From assembly GCF_000524195.1 (NCBI RefSeq), contig NW_020170489.1:70342-134341 (forward strand): a DNA stretch of 64,000 nucleotides, in the 5' to 3' direction. The notes under the pieces were generated by a model that saw only the letters and a program-made list of their open reading frames with translations, was not told where the DNA came from and did not search any database. How positions within the stretch are numbered: the stretch's first letter is position 1; every line of letters starts with the position of its first letter. The translations under genes were made by a program, and so were the position numbers. This stretch comes from Echinococcus granulosus. Taxonomy: Eukaryota > Platyhelminthes > Cestoda > Cyclophyllidea > Taeniidae. Of the stretch, positions 44,600-57,240 are shown piece by piece.

Positions 44600-46670
44600 G
44601 CGAATAGGCTGATACAAACTCTGAGCTGAGGACGCCCATGATGATTGCCATCCGTGTTACTCATGTTTGCAGGGCAGAAGCAAAGACGATGCGGTGGACT
44701 GGGATTCCAGAAACTTAAAAAAACTGACCAGTATGATATCGGAGCATATGAGGTTCCAGCACTCAGGTCGGAAATGATTTTAGCTGGGCTACAGGTTGTA
44801 GCAGTGGAGCCCAGATCAAGAGAGACTCAAAAAAAACACGCTAACCATAAAATTTGCTTTGTTTTAAGCATTTATCTCGGCACTTCCTGTCTTCTCTCTC
44901 TTTTTTCACCGTCACAGCAGCAACTGGTTGAAGCGAACCCAAATGTTAGGTAGAAACTGGCCTCCCCTTATCAAACGCGAAGAGATCTCCCTGTTTCCAG
45001 GTCACTGAGGGCTAAAATCGTTTGTGGTTTACGCTAATGGACTGAATTAAACAAAATTATTTCAACGAGCGAGTGGTTAGAAAGATATTTGGTGACCAAA
45101 AAGATTTTGCATAATATTTGGTATGGTTCCAGCCAATGAGTTGGTAAGTAGTGAAACGATTGGTGACGACCCACACCATCCAAGAAGGGGGGACAGGACG
45201 GGGGTCAACACATCAATCATGAACAGATGACAATAGGCTTCAAAGATTACTGACTAATGCGATGTCGAAACACTGCTTCTGTTCCAGAGTTGGACGAATG
45301 AGTTTCCTTGGGATATGTAAGGTCCAGCGCAGACGTAATTTTGATCATGGGATGAGGTTTTACGTAACCCCATTCTCCTTCAGACTCTTCTGTCATCCGC
45401 GTCTTCGAATTCGGTCATCTGCAGCAGAGGGCTTCACTATATGATTCCCTAATGGCACCTAAGCGGTCAACTCCGAAATGAGACACCTTTGAAGCAACAG
45501 GGGTCTCTTTCCCAGGGGTAGCAGATTTTAACCCACTCTCCTCTTACAAATCTATGGCTAAATTACCCTAAATTACACTAGTGACATGGATGGATATCAC
45601 TCAAAAACCTTGGCACATTTTTTGCTATTTCTTTACCATAAAAACGGAAGGTCCACATTGGTATAAAAAATAAACGAAACATTTTTTAGACAGAAAGACT
45701 ATCCGCAAAACAGCATTGTGTTTGGAATATTCTCCCACCAAAACCTCCTCACGGTATGATAAGAGTCCCTTCAAATGTACAAACGGGGAAAATGTCTTTT
45801 GAAAAGGGTAGAAATTAAAAAGGGTTTTAATGCCTTTGATTTGGAAGAATAAATCATGGTAGTTTTAACCAGTACTACCAAGAGACACCGTTAAAGGGAA
45901 ATAACAACAAGGGCGTGCGTTCTCTCCCGCCTTCGCCTTGATTGCACTCCCACCTACACAACCTCCGTGATTTGCCCTTAAAAAGGGCAGCTAAAAGTAC
46001 ATTTGCTTGAGTAGTTTTGCTCCAAGATTTTCACTTTAAGGAAAAGTGAAATAACACTTTTAAAGTGGAAAAAACGTTTCAAGGTCTACTTTTGTGGAGT
46101 TATTTGATATGTTTAACTGTGAATGTCAGTAGGAGCTGGGGGATGGACGATACAGCCTCCTCGCCGTATCCAACTAATAGCCTCTCGACTCTTCAGCATG
46201 TTAATAAGTAGCAGTAAGTCGTAAATGGGATGTTCTCCTTTAGCGCATTATGACTCTAAGAGGACCGGGGACGCTACTGTTGACCTAAAGTAAGAATTTC
46301 CGGTTCGAAGGTTAAACTACATGCATGGACAAAACGAATCATAACTTTTCTTATTCTAAACTAAAAATTCTTCTCTGATGTTGGGATTTCTTAACAGATA
46401 GGGGGTTTCACTTCTAAAGATGGCGACATCCAGGGAGAACGTCGTTCACTGGCAGGAGAAAGAATTTAGGGACATAGTCTAGTGGCACAGACCTCTTCAC
46501 CTCAAATTATGGTTGCGTGCAGATGGGTCACAACCCTATTTTTTAGATAAAGTATTTTTTAGTTAATTTTGTAATTTACAGAACTATGGTGTTTAAAAGT
46601 GATCAGGCCTAATAAAGTTTCGTCTTTTAGCTACAAAATGCAGCACTTCGACTGCATCTTTAGCAACGCG
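44600..46670. other. Stretch without established genes
   Basis: The plus frame 44645-44953 and the 45262-45444 frame are weak and lack borders. If the 44.1-44.5 kb exon is a receptor end, its upstream exons should lie in this direction on the minus strand; none was recognised up to 47.7 kb. Confidence 0.35.
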
Positions 46671-46679
46671 GGCACTGAA

Positions 46680-47220
46680 GGGCGCAAGAATAGGCCATTC
46701 CACTGGGTGGAATGGCCTATGGGCCATGTCGGCAGCACTTCAGCCCCTCTGTAGGTCGACAATACGTTGTCCGTTCTAGTGTTGACAAACTGTCACCTTC
46801 GGGGAAGTCTTGGGTCGCTGCATCGGTGGCGGAGGCAAATGGGCCCCATTTTTATTGCCAAATTGTTATACCTTAAGGTGATGGAAGGCGGAACTGTGAA
46901 GACTCCCAACAGAAGGGTTGAAAATGACATCTACCTTCGGCAACTGCTCCAATCCAGCGTTCTGCAGGAATGCTAAAAAGGTGAAGCGACATTAGTTATT
47001 AGCATCTAAAAAGGCTTGTTACGGCGCTGTCTGTAGTACCTGCATAAAGTTGTCAATCAAGTGAACTTGCAATGTCCCCTCCACGGCTCTACTATCTGGA
47101 CAGAACTTAGATAGATATAAGGCTGGGTAGCACTGAAGTAGGATCAACGAGGTAAGATGGAACAGATGTGGAACCTTATCCCCACAAAACTAGTTAGACC
47201 GGAGTTCCTACGACTAACTA
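46680..47220. repeat. Dispersed repeat family 2, copy B
   Basis: Diverged direct copy of 37930-38500 in the same orientation; see shared words there. The frame 46767-46976 (plus) lies inside it and should not be read as a gene without more evidence. Confidence 0.75.
46690..46720. repeat. Perfect 14-bp inverted repeat, 3-nt loop
   Basis: ATAGGCCATTCCAC is followed by TGG and then its exact reverse complement GTGGAATGGCCTAT. It sits at the edge of repeat family 2, copy B, and could form a very stable hairpin. Confidence 0.95.
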
Positions 47221-47784
47221 TGGCGTCGGTGTAAAACACCGTCTATCGGCATTCCTCCCCTCCCCCAATATATTACTTAAACAGGCCAAAAAGTATCCAG
47301 CCCTAGTGGAACTGCGGAGATAGATGCGTGATTTTGAGATGGAACATTTACTTAGTTTCACGTAAATTCGATGGCTAGCAAGGCTGGTTCGTGGAAAGTA
47401 TTTTGGAAACACTGAGATCTCGCTGCTTGGTTTTAGTGAGACAAATCTTAGGTGGATCAAAAATGTTTCTACCGTCAACGATATAACCTGATAGAATGGC
47501 TTGCTGTAGTGCATATGGATGGAAATAATGGGGAGTTGATAGGTATTCTGAGTCAGAAAATCTATTCGGTACTCTCTACAACATTTATTTTGGAATCCTA
47601 CACTCCGTCTACCATCTGCTCTCTTTACAAAGTGAGTTAAAATTGGCTCCAAAATCCACTCAAGCCTCTCAGAAGTGATTGAAAAAATATGAATTTAATG
47701 TTTCACTCTAAACGACCTTTGGCGTTCAAATGGAGCCTTTTTCTCAGACACCAGCCATTTTTTTATCACTGTTAGCACTCTGCT

Positions 47785-47972
47785 TCAAAACCAACTCGGT
47801 AATATCTTTTCCCAATGCTCTTCACCTTCGTTGGGTAGAAACTTCTTGAAGGCAAACCAACAGGGCCAGGCGCCATACCTTAACGTAGAGTGGAAGTCTT
47901 CTTGTATCTTTATTCGACACAGCAACTCTTCCACAGGGTCCAATAGGTATCGCCATAAAAGGATTTTATCCA
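47785..47972 (-). CDS. Probable terminal exon, unknown protein
   Basis: The acceptor has a fine pyrimidine tract (CTTCTCATTTTCCATTAG). The frame reads DKILLWRYLLDPVEELLCRI, EDFHSTLR, then the Trp-rich YGAWPCWFAFKKFLPNEGEE and HWEKILPSWF before TGA. A GTATGG donor after STLR and a CTTCAAG acceptor 34 bp on would remove the Trp-rich start and give SFYPTKVKSIGKRYYRVGFE in another frame, ending TAA at about 47764. Both readings look like protein; a 34-bp intron is at the lower limit. No family recognised. Confidence 0.45.
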
Positions 47973-49804
47973 CTAATGGAAAATGAGAAGTAGCATTTTC
48001 AAACCAAAATTAAACAAAAGGGCATCTCCACGCACCTCCTTGTGCCCAGAAGACTGAGCTACCTTTGTGTGCCCATGGAGCACTGGACACTCAACAGTAA
48101 AGCATGATGAAGGTACGATACCTGTCTGTACTAATTTCTGCCTGTGTCGTGAATGTCAAAGGCTGGTGAATGGTTAATCACATGGAGAAGGGAATACTTT
48201 GCATCATTACCCTCTTCTGTACTCTCCTGATGATTTTTTCTCAATTAGTGGCAATCACTTCCTCCTCCCACTGGAATCAGGCAAACAAATGAGAAAAAAG
48301 AGTGAAGAGGAAACGAATAGGGCTGAGAATAGGCTCAGGTTACTTGTTTCTAGAAACAAAGCCCTCTAAAAATAGCGTGATTTTTAACGACCTGCCTATT
48401 GTTGAGGAGGGAGCAGATCAACGTAGTGATAACTTCAACAAACAAAACGTGAATGGGCTCCCTTCATTTGTTTGCCGTTTTTTGTCGAAAAAGCCCAAAT
48501 TTTTTTTGCTACTTCCCCCTTTTATCCTTTATAAGCCAATAAACTGATTGGCTATGGAGTGGAGAGTTGACACCATTGCAAGACCGACCACGCCTGGGAG
48601 AACCAACTTTTAGGGAGCGAATCAAGTTCCTCCTTTTTTGTCGTTCAAAATACATAATTTTAGATGTATTGTATTGCCCCCCCTTTCTTCTCTTGTTCAA
48701 CTTAGAGGAAGGAGCCAGTATCTCTCCTCCTTTTGATCTCCTAAAAATCTACCAGCCTCTCAGCTCCTTAGCTGATAGATGCCTTCACTTGTAGGCTTTC
48801 AAGAGTCACGAAGTACTCAGTCTTTACATTTTACAAGTGTCTTTATGATATTTTGCGTAAAAAAATTTGGGTTGGAACATGTGAAAAAACTCAACAAGTC
48901 TTGTTGGAAGTTTCATGTTTCAGTCTAGATTTGGATTTTACTTTTTCCTTAGACAAGGGTAAACAAGGGAGGCGAGTCTAAATGAAATCAGGAAGTTGTT
49001 TTAAGACAAATGTACATTTAAACCTTTTAATACTCTCCTGATAATACCTTCTTGCTGTCTTTACCTCATGTCGTTGAAATGAGACGACGAACCCATTAAG
49101 AGATGACGTCCATCAACAGTAACAGTGATCGGCGTTGGAGAACGAATTTGCAGAAGAAAAGGATTGATTGACTTCTTACTGCCCTTTTAATCAAAAAGTC
49201 GGTGTTAAAAGAAAGTCGAGATGCGAAGAAATCGTGTCGTTTGGGTTGAGTCTGACAAGAGCAGTTGGACGTGAGGACGTGACTAATTAGAGCACTAAAT
49301 CATTTCAGACGTGATTTATGTCCGACATGCGGCTGAAACCCCACTATTCATCCATGGAATCACGACACGTGGAATCTGTCTTCCTTTTTTCCCTCCCGTT
49401 TAGCTCATCCAAAGGGCGTTACTTATCTCTCATGTACCTCTCCCTGCACCACCTTCTATCAGCCTGCCGATTGGTACCGTTACGTGGATTCACAAAAATT
49501 TATCCGTTGGTAAAACGGTACTCATAGAAGAGCTTTTGTTAATAGAATTTAAGTAAATAAAAAGCGTTTATGAGTCGGTATAGAAAATGGTGAAAATGTA
49601 GGCCCTCAAGTCCTTCAAAGGACCCGAAGTTATCAGTTTGGCCCGGAGGCTATGCTGCCGAGCAGAAGTGCAGTCTTCAAGAACTTAACTGCTCACGTAA
49701 TTAAACACGGCTAAACAAACTACCAATTTTCCAAAAATGAGGGCATGCTTTTACAAAATAAAGTTGATTTAATAAGTGAGGAGAAGGAAGGGAAGGAGGT
49801 AAAC

Positions 49805-49926
49805 TAACCACCTCCTCTTTCCTTTTCAACGGTGCATTGGCTCGATGTCTTCCATTTTTTCTTCTCATCATTTTTGTCAATGTACCGATCCACCAATGTC
49901 TTACGGTGTAAATTTGCAAATACGAG
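49805..49926 (-). CDS. Probable exon, frame uncertain
   Basis: Acceptor CCTTTCCAG. The phase offered by exon 50126-50033 gives the basic reading SYLQIYTVRHWWIGTLTK and RRKNGRHRANAPLKRKEE. Phase 0 gives a more ordinary sequence, LVFANLHRKTLVDRYIDKND and EKKKWKTSSQ. The donor is unclear (GTGGTT or GTTAGT). It probably belongs with the exons just to the right. Confidence 0.35.
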
Positions 49927-50032
49927 CTGGAAAGGAATTGTTGGGAGGTTACAATAGGATCCAAAAATGATGTACTGGCTTACAGTTCTCTTGACAGAGC
50001 CCACAGTTGAAAAATTCCTTAGCTTTCCTCAC

Positions 50033-50126
50033 CTAAAACGTGATACATTGTTTCCAATCAGTAATGTTTTGCTTGCCTTGAAACGAGTAGGATCATTCTG
50101 TTTTAAGTTCAGGGCATAGACTATAC
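50033..50126 (-). CDS. Exon, unknown protein
   Basis: Strong acceptor (TTTCTTCTTGTTTGTAG) and GTGAGG donor, phase 1 to 2. Only one frame is open: IVYALNLKQNDPTRFKASKT followed by LLIGNNVSRF. It can be reached in phase from an internal GTAAGA donor in exon 50282-50157, which would bypass that exon's stop codon. I do not recognise the protein. Confidence 0.5.
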
Positions 50127-50156
50127 CTACAAACAAGAAGAAAGCATTATTTCTCT

Positions 50157-50282
50157 TCAGAGTTGGTCCTTCACAAGGGTCTTCATCGGTGAAGTGGTTC
50201 GGATTTGATCGCCATCCTGTACATTGACTCCATTCCCAGGGAGAGATATCTTACTGATCTGGACACTCAAACTGCCTTTCAC
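50157..50282 (-). CDS. Exon with two possible ends, unknown protein
   Basis: Acceptor ATTTTTTTAG, phase 0. Read to the end it is VKGSLSVQISKISLPGNGVN, VQDGDQIRTTSPMKTLVKDQ, L and TGA, a convincing C-terminus. An internal GTAAGA donor after the first 28 bases would instead splice in phase to 50126. Both options may be used as alternative ends. The upstream exon 50786 joins in phase. Confidence 0.55.
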   Translation of the reverse strand: MKGSLSVQISKISLPGNGVNVQDGDQIRTTSPMKTLVKDQL

Positions 50283-50615
50283 CTAAAAAAATCGAGGAAA
50301 GTTAGAATTTGAAACTTGATGTATCTAATCAGGAGTTTTGCAATCCGTTTGAGTTTGTTTGAAAAAAGGTAAGAGGGATGTCCACCTTAATAAAAATCTG
50401 ACTGACTTTGTGGCCGTTAACTCCCGTTTCGCCTGCTCATTAAGCCATCAAATAGGCACTTAAGCGACCACTTTGAATGAATGGAGAGAATGATAGACAA
50501 TATGACAACCAAAACTCTTAAATGCACAAAGATCCTGATTTTAGAATAGTTTCAACAACTCGTCTTTGCCTTCAAAACTATCAAAGGGTATAACTTGACA
50601 GGGCATAATATTCAC

Positions 50616-50786
50616 CTCTTGACCTGACATGGAAATAGGAATGGGTGCCATTATTCTCGGCTTGATTAACGCATCAAACTGCCCAAATGTACTTTGTCCT
50701 GCCTGTTTAGCTTGGCCTTGGTACAGGTGGCCTGCGTTTAATGCGCTTGGCTCCACTTTATTCGCAGTGACTTCTGTTGACGCCCT
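50616..50786 (-). CDS. Exon, unknown protein
   Basis: Acceptor AATCACTTTAG, donor GTGAAT after a codon boundary, 57 codons in phase 0. It reads VEPSALNAGHLYQGQAKQAG, QSTFGQFDALIKPRIMAPIP and ISMSGQE. Without splicing it runs on to a TAA at 50541. A possible 18-bp microexon (EKFCDF) with good borders lies just upstream at about 50816-50833, separated by only 29 bp. Rich in Gln, Gly and Ala, no named domain. Confidence 0.55.
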
Positions 50787-51929
50787 CTAAAGTGATTTTT
50801 GAATGAACTACTTACAAAATCACAGAACTTTTCCTGAAAATTGAGTCAAAATCACTTCATTTTATATCGGTGATGAAGTGGTTTGCCCGGTGGATAAAAA
50901 CAAAGCGGATTGTTCTTTTGGATTTATCAGCGTTTAAGTCCCATTCTTTAGTGAAGACATTTAAAATTCGTGCATGAATTTAAAAGATTTTAGTAAGGAG
51001 GTAGGGTCGGAAAAGCGAAAGAGAGGTGTTAAGTGAGGTTTCCCCCAATTTAAAAATCATTCAAAACCCGTCCATCTAGCTTATCCCATTTTCCCTGATA
51101 TGATGGTGGGATGAAATGAAAGGGAGGGGAGTAGGATGAGGAGAACAGGAAGGTGTGCGGCACTGGCAGGCTGACCTGGGCATTTTCCTCTATTCCTTAC
51201 GGCACTTCTCTTTCTGGTTACTTGATGGTCTTGACCGCAAGGCCAAAATATATACTTGCAAAACTTTATAAAGGCGGGAGATGCAAATTCCCATTTTGCA
51301 TATTTTTAAATTCTATCTTTGGATGGAAGGTGGTTTAAAGGTTTAAAAGAAATTGACTAAACTAATTAATGTGGTGAGAGGATGCACTTTACCTCTGGTG
51401 CAAGTAAACAATTTATCTGCATCGTGTCACTTAGAGGAAAATTTGAAAAAATAAGAAAATGTAAGCATTATCTTCTATCTCATTTCTTAGCAGGACAGCC
51501 CATCTCCGTTAAGTTGGGATATTTAAACCATTCGAGATACTTTTTTCTCGTTTTGTGATGTAACTATGGGGAAAGCAAGGGGAGGAGAGCACTCATCTCA
51601 TTGACATCAAAATTACCCTCCCTGTTTCCTGTCGTTAGGATGAGGTCATTTAGCCCACAAAGTCCCCATCTCAGCATGGTAGAGCAATTTACTCGTCACC
51701 ATTTTATTCGACTTTGAGGAGAACCCAGCTTAATGCAGGAATAGTCAAGGTGGTATCTACTAAGTCAATCTAAAATTGGAGGCTTTGATTAACTTTGTAA
51801 GATTACATGTTTGCTGGTTAGCATAAAGCATCCATTCGACTTGCAGTGGTGGAAGGTTGTTAGACAACATCTTTTGAGGTGGCAAGCAGGCAGATTACTC
51901 CAGACGTCATCACTTTAAGGCGGCTACTG

Positions 51930-52110
51930 CAATGCTTTAATAGTTTATTTAACTCTGTGTTTGATTACGCAAGCATTTAGGCCTCTGCAGATGGTCTTCG
52001 GGGCAAACTAATGGCCTCAGCCCTTCCCTACGTCAGTAATACATCTACCACACTATTAATAGCTTTTTATAATTTTAGGTAAGACTTGCGGCGCTATGGT
52101 GACAAATCTC
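51930..52110. repeat. Dispersed repeat family 3, copy B
   Basis: Diverged copy of 38770-38950: CCTCAGCCCTTCCCTACGTC and AGTAATACATCT match, together with the TTTAACT-TGTGTTTGATTACGCAAG block. Confidence 0.6.
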
Positions 52111-53134
52111 TGATCAAGTAAATAAACTTTTACCACTTCTAAAGACCCCCATTTTACGCAATATGTCTTCTTCCAGCCAATCTTTTGGATTCAAGGGTCC
52201 GAAATTAGAGGTAGAAGAGTGCATTGCAGTAAACTGTAGAATAGATCTGGAGATGTGTAACACTGGACAAGTTGTAAATTAAAAGTTATCTCATGATTTA
52301 CGTAATGAACATTTAATCTACTCCAAGGGCGATTAAAGACGTAAAAAATAAAAACGTTAAATTTGTTGCTTGTAAAGAATTTAATCAGACTAAAACATTT
52401 AAAATTTGTTTGCAAAATTGACGGGAAAGGGTACAGAAGTACTTCATGTTATAATAAAATTGCTTTCTTTTATGGAATAAAGGTTGATTTATTCAAACAA
52501 TCATGGAATTATATTGTTCTATCCAACAATTTCCGGAAACTTGCCACCCATTTAAGCAATCCAATGAAGGCAAGATTAGTGGTTGCTTGATACTACTGAT
52601 TTGCATTTGAGCATTTGATCTTAAAAGTATAGAAAGCATGAGCAATTTTTCATCTTTATTACACTTTCTTTTAATGAAAAGGAGGAAATTTTTCACCAAT
52701 TTGAACTGTCTTAGAGGTTTTGTTTTAAGTAAGTGAATGACTTGTATAGGAAACGCTAAATGTGGCCTTGCATTTACCCTACCTGATCGTGGTAAGTTTT
52801 ATTTAGTTTCTTCCCACCTTTTCTCGGTTTAGACCTCCTTAAAACCTCAGAATTAATTTTGTAAAGTTATAGTATGGCCTCGAATAGTAAGGTTCTCATG
52901 GTGACCTAAAATTGACAAGGTTGTGACACGTGTTTGTCCTGGGTAATGATTTTGAAATATAGGAATTAGTCCAACAGGTTTTGCCAATGCTTGAGGACGG
53001 ATTAGCAAATGCTTTTTCATATTCTGTCTATTTTCCCTACTGTACAACTCTTACATACTCTGCACCTCCTCAAACAGGATCTAACTGTCTGCTGATATCA
53101 TAAACTGAATCAGTTGCCTTTACTGTTACTCCAT

Positions 53135-53263
53135 TCACGAAGGATTGTCAAGTGGTTCCTCTCCGTCATCTCTTGTTTCGGGGACACCAATAGGGCTATT
53201 ATGTTGTATCGAAGTCTCACTTTTACTTGCAGTTAGAGACTGGGACTTTATCACATCAGTAGG
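53135..53263 (-). CDS. Probable exon, acidic Ser-rich tail, unknown protein
   Basis: After an acceptor ending GGAACAG the frame reads PTDVIKSQSLTASKSETSIQ and HNSPIGVPETRDDGEEPLDN, a disordered-looking acidic tail. It either ends at TGA (53135) or splices at GTGAAT (53133-53138). It may belong to the same minus-strand gene as the exons at 50.0-50.8 kb. A weaker frame lies at 52853-53047. Confidence 0.4.
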   Translation of the reverse strand, partial: PTDVIKSQSLTASKSETSIQHNSPIGVPETRDDGEEPLDNPS

Positions 53264-53419
53264 CTGTTCCGAATGTCGTATGTGTAGGGAGGTAAATATC
53301 CGGTGATTCTCAGGACACGGGAAGGGATGAATGTGGAGATGAATAGCTCGACACAAATAAAATGCATTGGAAAACAAAGAGTTCATCAGTCTATCATCAT
53401 GATTTGCTTTCATTGTTTA

Positions 53420-56400
53420 TCAGGTTTATTGGTGGTAACCATGTGAACAATGTAATTGCACGTTTAATACATCTAGTGGATGATTATATAGAGGGACAAT
53501 AGGAGATAGCATTTCTTGCAAAGAACAAAGCACCCCGTAACTGTGAAAAGGAAGGGAGTGGAACCTGTGCTTGCATCAGTTCTCTGGAAGTTGATTAAAA
53601 AAGGTAATAAATTTATCTGAATGCTTTTACTGAGGTAAAAGCTCCATCTTCTGGTAGGTGGAACATCCATTTAACTCCCCCAAGTGCATTGTAGGGAAGC
53701 CGGAAAATATTGTGTAGGTGGGAAGAAAGTGAACGACTCTGCCTGGTTTATTGCCATGCATGAAAAGACTACACCCCGATATTTTGAAAGCCTGAGTAGA
53801 ACAAACAATTTTAAAAGGCTCAGAATATATCGCTTTCTGGTTTAAAGATAGTAGAATTACTCCCCTAGGTGGGCTAAAATTTGTTTAACAGAGCTGTCGG
53901 GTTTGATCAAAGAAAGAGGAAGCGGACTTACCAATAGGATCTCATGAGTTTGCAATTATGATCTCGTCGAAGGAGGTTTGAGTGATAAGTAGAGGCATAA
54001 TAATTCCATATATTAAGTCAGTGGATAGAAATTAGACACTTATGGAAAGGTTGGTAAAATATTTTCAGAAGTAATCAAATTGCAGCATGTAGTCCCTTTT
54101 AATGGTTCCGAAGCATTTGACTTCCGCTTTTATACCACAATCAATCTCTGTAGGTGAGAAAACCCGTGTCATAACCTGATGCTAATGCCAATAGACTGTT
54201 TTTTAATGGGATGGATGTGGAGGATGAGAAGGCATGAGGCAACACTTCTCCCACCTCAATGATAAGTTTTCAGCAATATGATGCCCCACATCGACCTGAA
54301 AGAACAAGAATCGGACTTTTTTCCGATGGATTCACCACTCTTGGCTCTTTTAAAAGGAGTCTTTCTTGAGCACCTTTGAGCTGTGTCGAGATCTCAGTAG
54401 CAGCAGTTTGGCTTTTGGCGCAGTGAACAACTCAGACTCCTGGACTACTGCATCCACTGTGCATCTAACTCTGTGTGTCTTAGAAGCGTGGTTTGTCTGC
54501 CAGCAGCACTGATAAAAGGGTGCGATAATAACCGAGGTCTCCTGTCAGTGGCGAAGAACTGGAAGGGACTCAAAGTTTAGTGAAGTGATGCGACGCTAAG
54601 ATGCAGTAAACAATTTGAGTCGTAAAACCGTATGCGTCAGTGATGGGCGTATAGTTGTCAGTAGCGGTCTCAAGCATAGTACTTCTCAGTCCGATGCTAC
54701 AGTAGTCAGACAGTGGGTACAATACTTGATTCTGATACTCGATCAGGACAAGAGATAAGTCCTGATGCGAAGGTCGCAGCCATTCTTGCGCTCCTGATAT
54801 GTATCAAACTTAGCGCCGCCGTCGATACTAGGATAGTATTCCGACTTTAAACACCTCAAAGTACGAAGTGAAACAAACTGCTTTGAACTAATTAAGTCAC
54901 CCTATCACGTATTATAATGGTGAAGACTTCGTGAAAAAGTTGACGATGGCATGAATTTAGTTTAGCGACTCTTTTTTTTAATGTGGTTGTACTCCAAGTT
55001 ATGAAGACAAGGCCCAATCACTTTTATCTTAGCTCGAAAAATACCATTCTAAAATTTGTGTCAAAAAGTACTATGAGGCAAATTTGGCAATTTTTTTTAC
55101 CACTTTGCAGTAGATAAACCTTGCATTATTACCGTAAATATAAAGTGATGGATTATAGGGGAGAGCATCAATGAAAAGACTAACTGGAAGAGGGAGAAAG
55201 AAAGTAGTAGGAGGAGAGAGAGGCGAAGGAGGTGGGGCAAGGTAGTTTTGACGTAAGAGCAGACTTAATTAGCTTAAGCCATTAAGTAGAGGACTTCATT
55301 ATCCAAGAGCTCTCAGGCCTCTCCGAACGCCTATTCCCCCCACTATTCAACGAAACATAATGCAAAAGAGAGCTCCCAGCTAATCGAAAAAGAAACCTCT
55401 TGCTAAAAGCACTTTTGAGAACGGTTAATTGACAGACTTGAACTTTTTCCCGCCTTATGTTGATATTCGAGCTTACAACTAGGATATCTTAGAATAATTT
55501 TTAAATATTTGGCCCTGAAAGTTTCCTACTAGAAGATTCGTTTGGCAAAACCTTTTGTTTAGAATTTCAAATATTTGTCCTCAACGGCTGTTGTTCGCTT
55601 CCACCGCCGACTTCTGACCCATGGTTTGAGAAGACTAGCGCTGGAGGAAGACATCTCATATTACTTATTACAGGGGCTTTAACGAAAATCAGTGGGGTTA
55701 ACTCCGCCACGAGACTGGTGTAAGCCGAAAAGTCAAACATGGTGTAATGTCCGCCTGCCACTGTTTATACACTGCATCATAAGTCGTAAATTCGAGTCAG
55801 CCTCTCCTGCTGTCTGTCTTCTTTTAAACTTAGCCATATCTCACTGGTTCCCAAACCTCACATCACCAAATGCATGTTGAATTTGACAGATGTGGTTGGA
55901 GGTTCTTCCCTCACCCGTAGGGTACAACTTGGCTCCTACGCATACTTTTCGGTAGAGCATTCGGAGAGGGTGCAGAATCTATCCTATGGAAATGGTTTAA
56001 GATGTATCGTGTCTAGAAGGACTCTCGCTTCCTTAGTTGAATGCTGAATTACGTGTCACTTGCCACATCACGAGACCCCATGCCTTGTAGTAAAGGGTCT
56101 AGCTGTGGGAAGGCCTTGCACAGTGCAGTAGAGCAAAAAGTAGGAAGCCACCGCCTCATACTTCCTTATTTCACCCCAATGACGTTTTTCCGAATGATAG
56201 GACGGCACAAACATACATGAGGTTTAGGTTTAGCAGACAGTCAAGACACCATATCATGGAAGACTCACACGTCTTCAAGGTTGCAATAACGGTCATGATC
56301 CAGCCACAACTCACTCACTCATCGGCTACCCTTATCTGTATGTAAGTTATGCCTACCACGCACGTCACCGACAGGCAGTGGGAAGTTTGGGTGAACATCG

Positions 56401-56940
56401 AAGAAGGGGTGAATGTCTCGCCGTTAAAAAGTCACTTGGATAATAACATGTCCATAACTATTAAAAGCGCCCAACTCTAGTGATACCGCTTACTGTAATA
56501 GATATTTTCGAGGTTTTGGTCTACTATATTTTCCTTAAAGAAATAACAATGGGAAATGGCTGATTAGTGAACAACTGTGCGACTGAGTGGATGACAGGAT
56601 TGTGATGGAAATTGGCTTTTGCTTTTTAACTTTACGCTGAATAGCAAGAATTTGGTCAACTCTATGAGATTTACTCACCATCCTCCACTTCCACGGATTT
56701 CACCAATTTATAACTAAAAAACTTTGCCTGGTTTGAGCACGTGGAGCATTGCTGACGCAATTTGCCAGCACAAACTCCTTACTTGCCTTACACTACACCG
56801 GAAATCTTTTTACTCAACGTAACTTCGCAGGACTACAACATACCCAATCAAAGGCATTCTTCCGCAGAAGCATCCATAATTATTCAGTCAGTGGGAAGAA
56901 TAGAACATCTCACACCTCATGGCACAAAACTTCTCCCTAA
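53420..56940. other. Stretch with no established gene
   Basis: One minus-strand frame at 55567-55761 reads plausibly (TMFDFSAYTSLVAELTPLIF) but lacks supported borders. Plus frames at 56749-56968 overlap one another. No repeats or RNA genes recognised. Confidence 0.35.
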
Positions 56941-56978
56941 TCAGAATCCAAACAGTACAGTGCTTTGACATGCCTCAC

Positions 56979-57038
56979 ATTGACTCAACTTCATGCTCTG
57001 CATTCTCCGCACATAACCCGAGCAATTGACGCCTCTTC
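56979..57038 (-). CDS. Short exon, unknown protein
   Basis: A very long pyrimidine tract leads to the acceptor GTGTCAG, and a GTGAGG donor follows 60 bp later. One frame is open, KRRQLLGLCAENAEHEVES, phase 2 to 2. Basic then acidic, helix-like. Confidence 0.5.
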
Positions 57039-57240
57039 CTGACACGAGACAGTCGACGAGTGAGAGATGAAAGTGGCATGGATAGATGGAAATAGAAGCA
57101 GTTAGGTGCGAATTGTTGGCTTCTAGTAGTTGAACTGGTGACCAGATGAGAAGGAAGTATAAATTTTGTCTTTTAGAGATGCCCACATCCAATTAATCCA
57201 TTCAAGTTGCATTATCTCGGATACACAGGATAGGCAGCAG

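Noticed and set aside
47218..47652. 144-codon minus-strand frame
   Set aside because: Starts within repeat family 2, copy B, lacks splice borders and has no recognisable motif.
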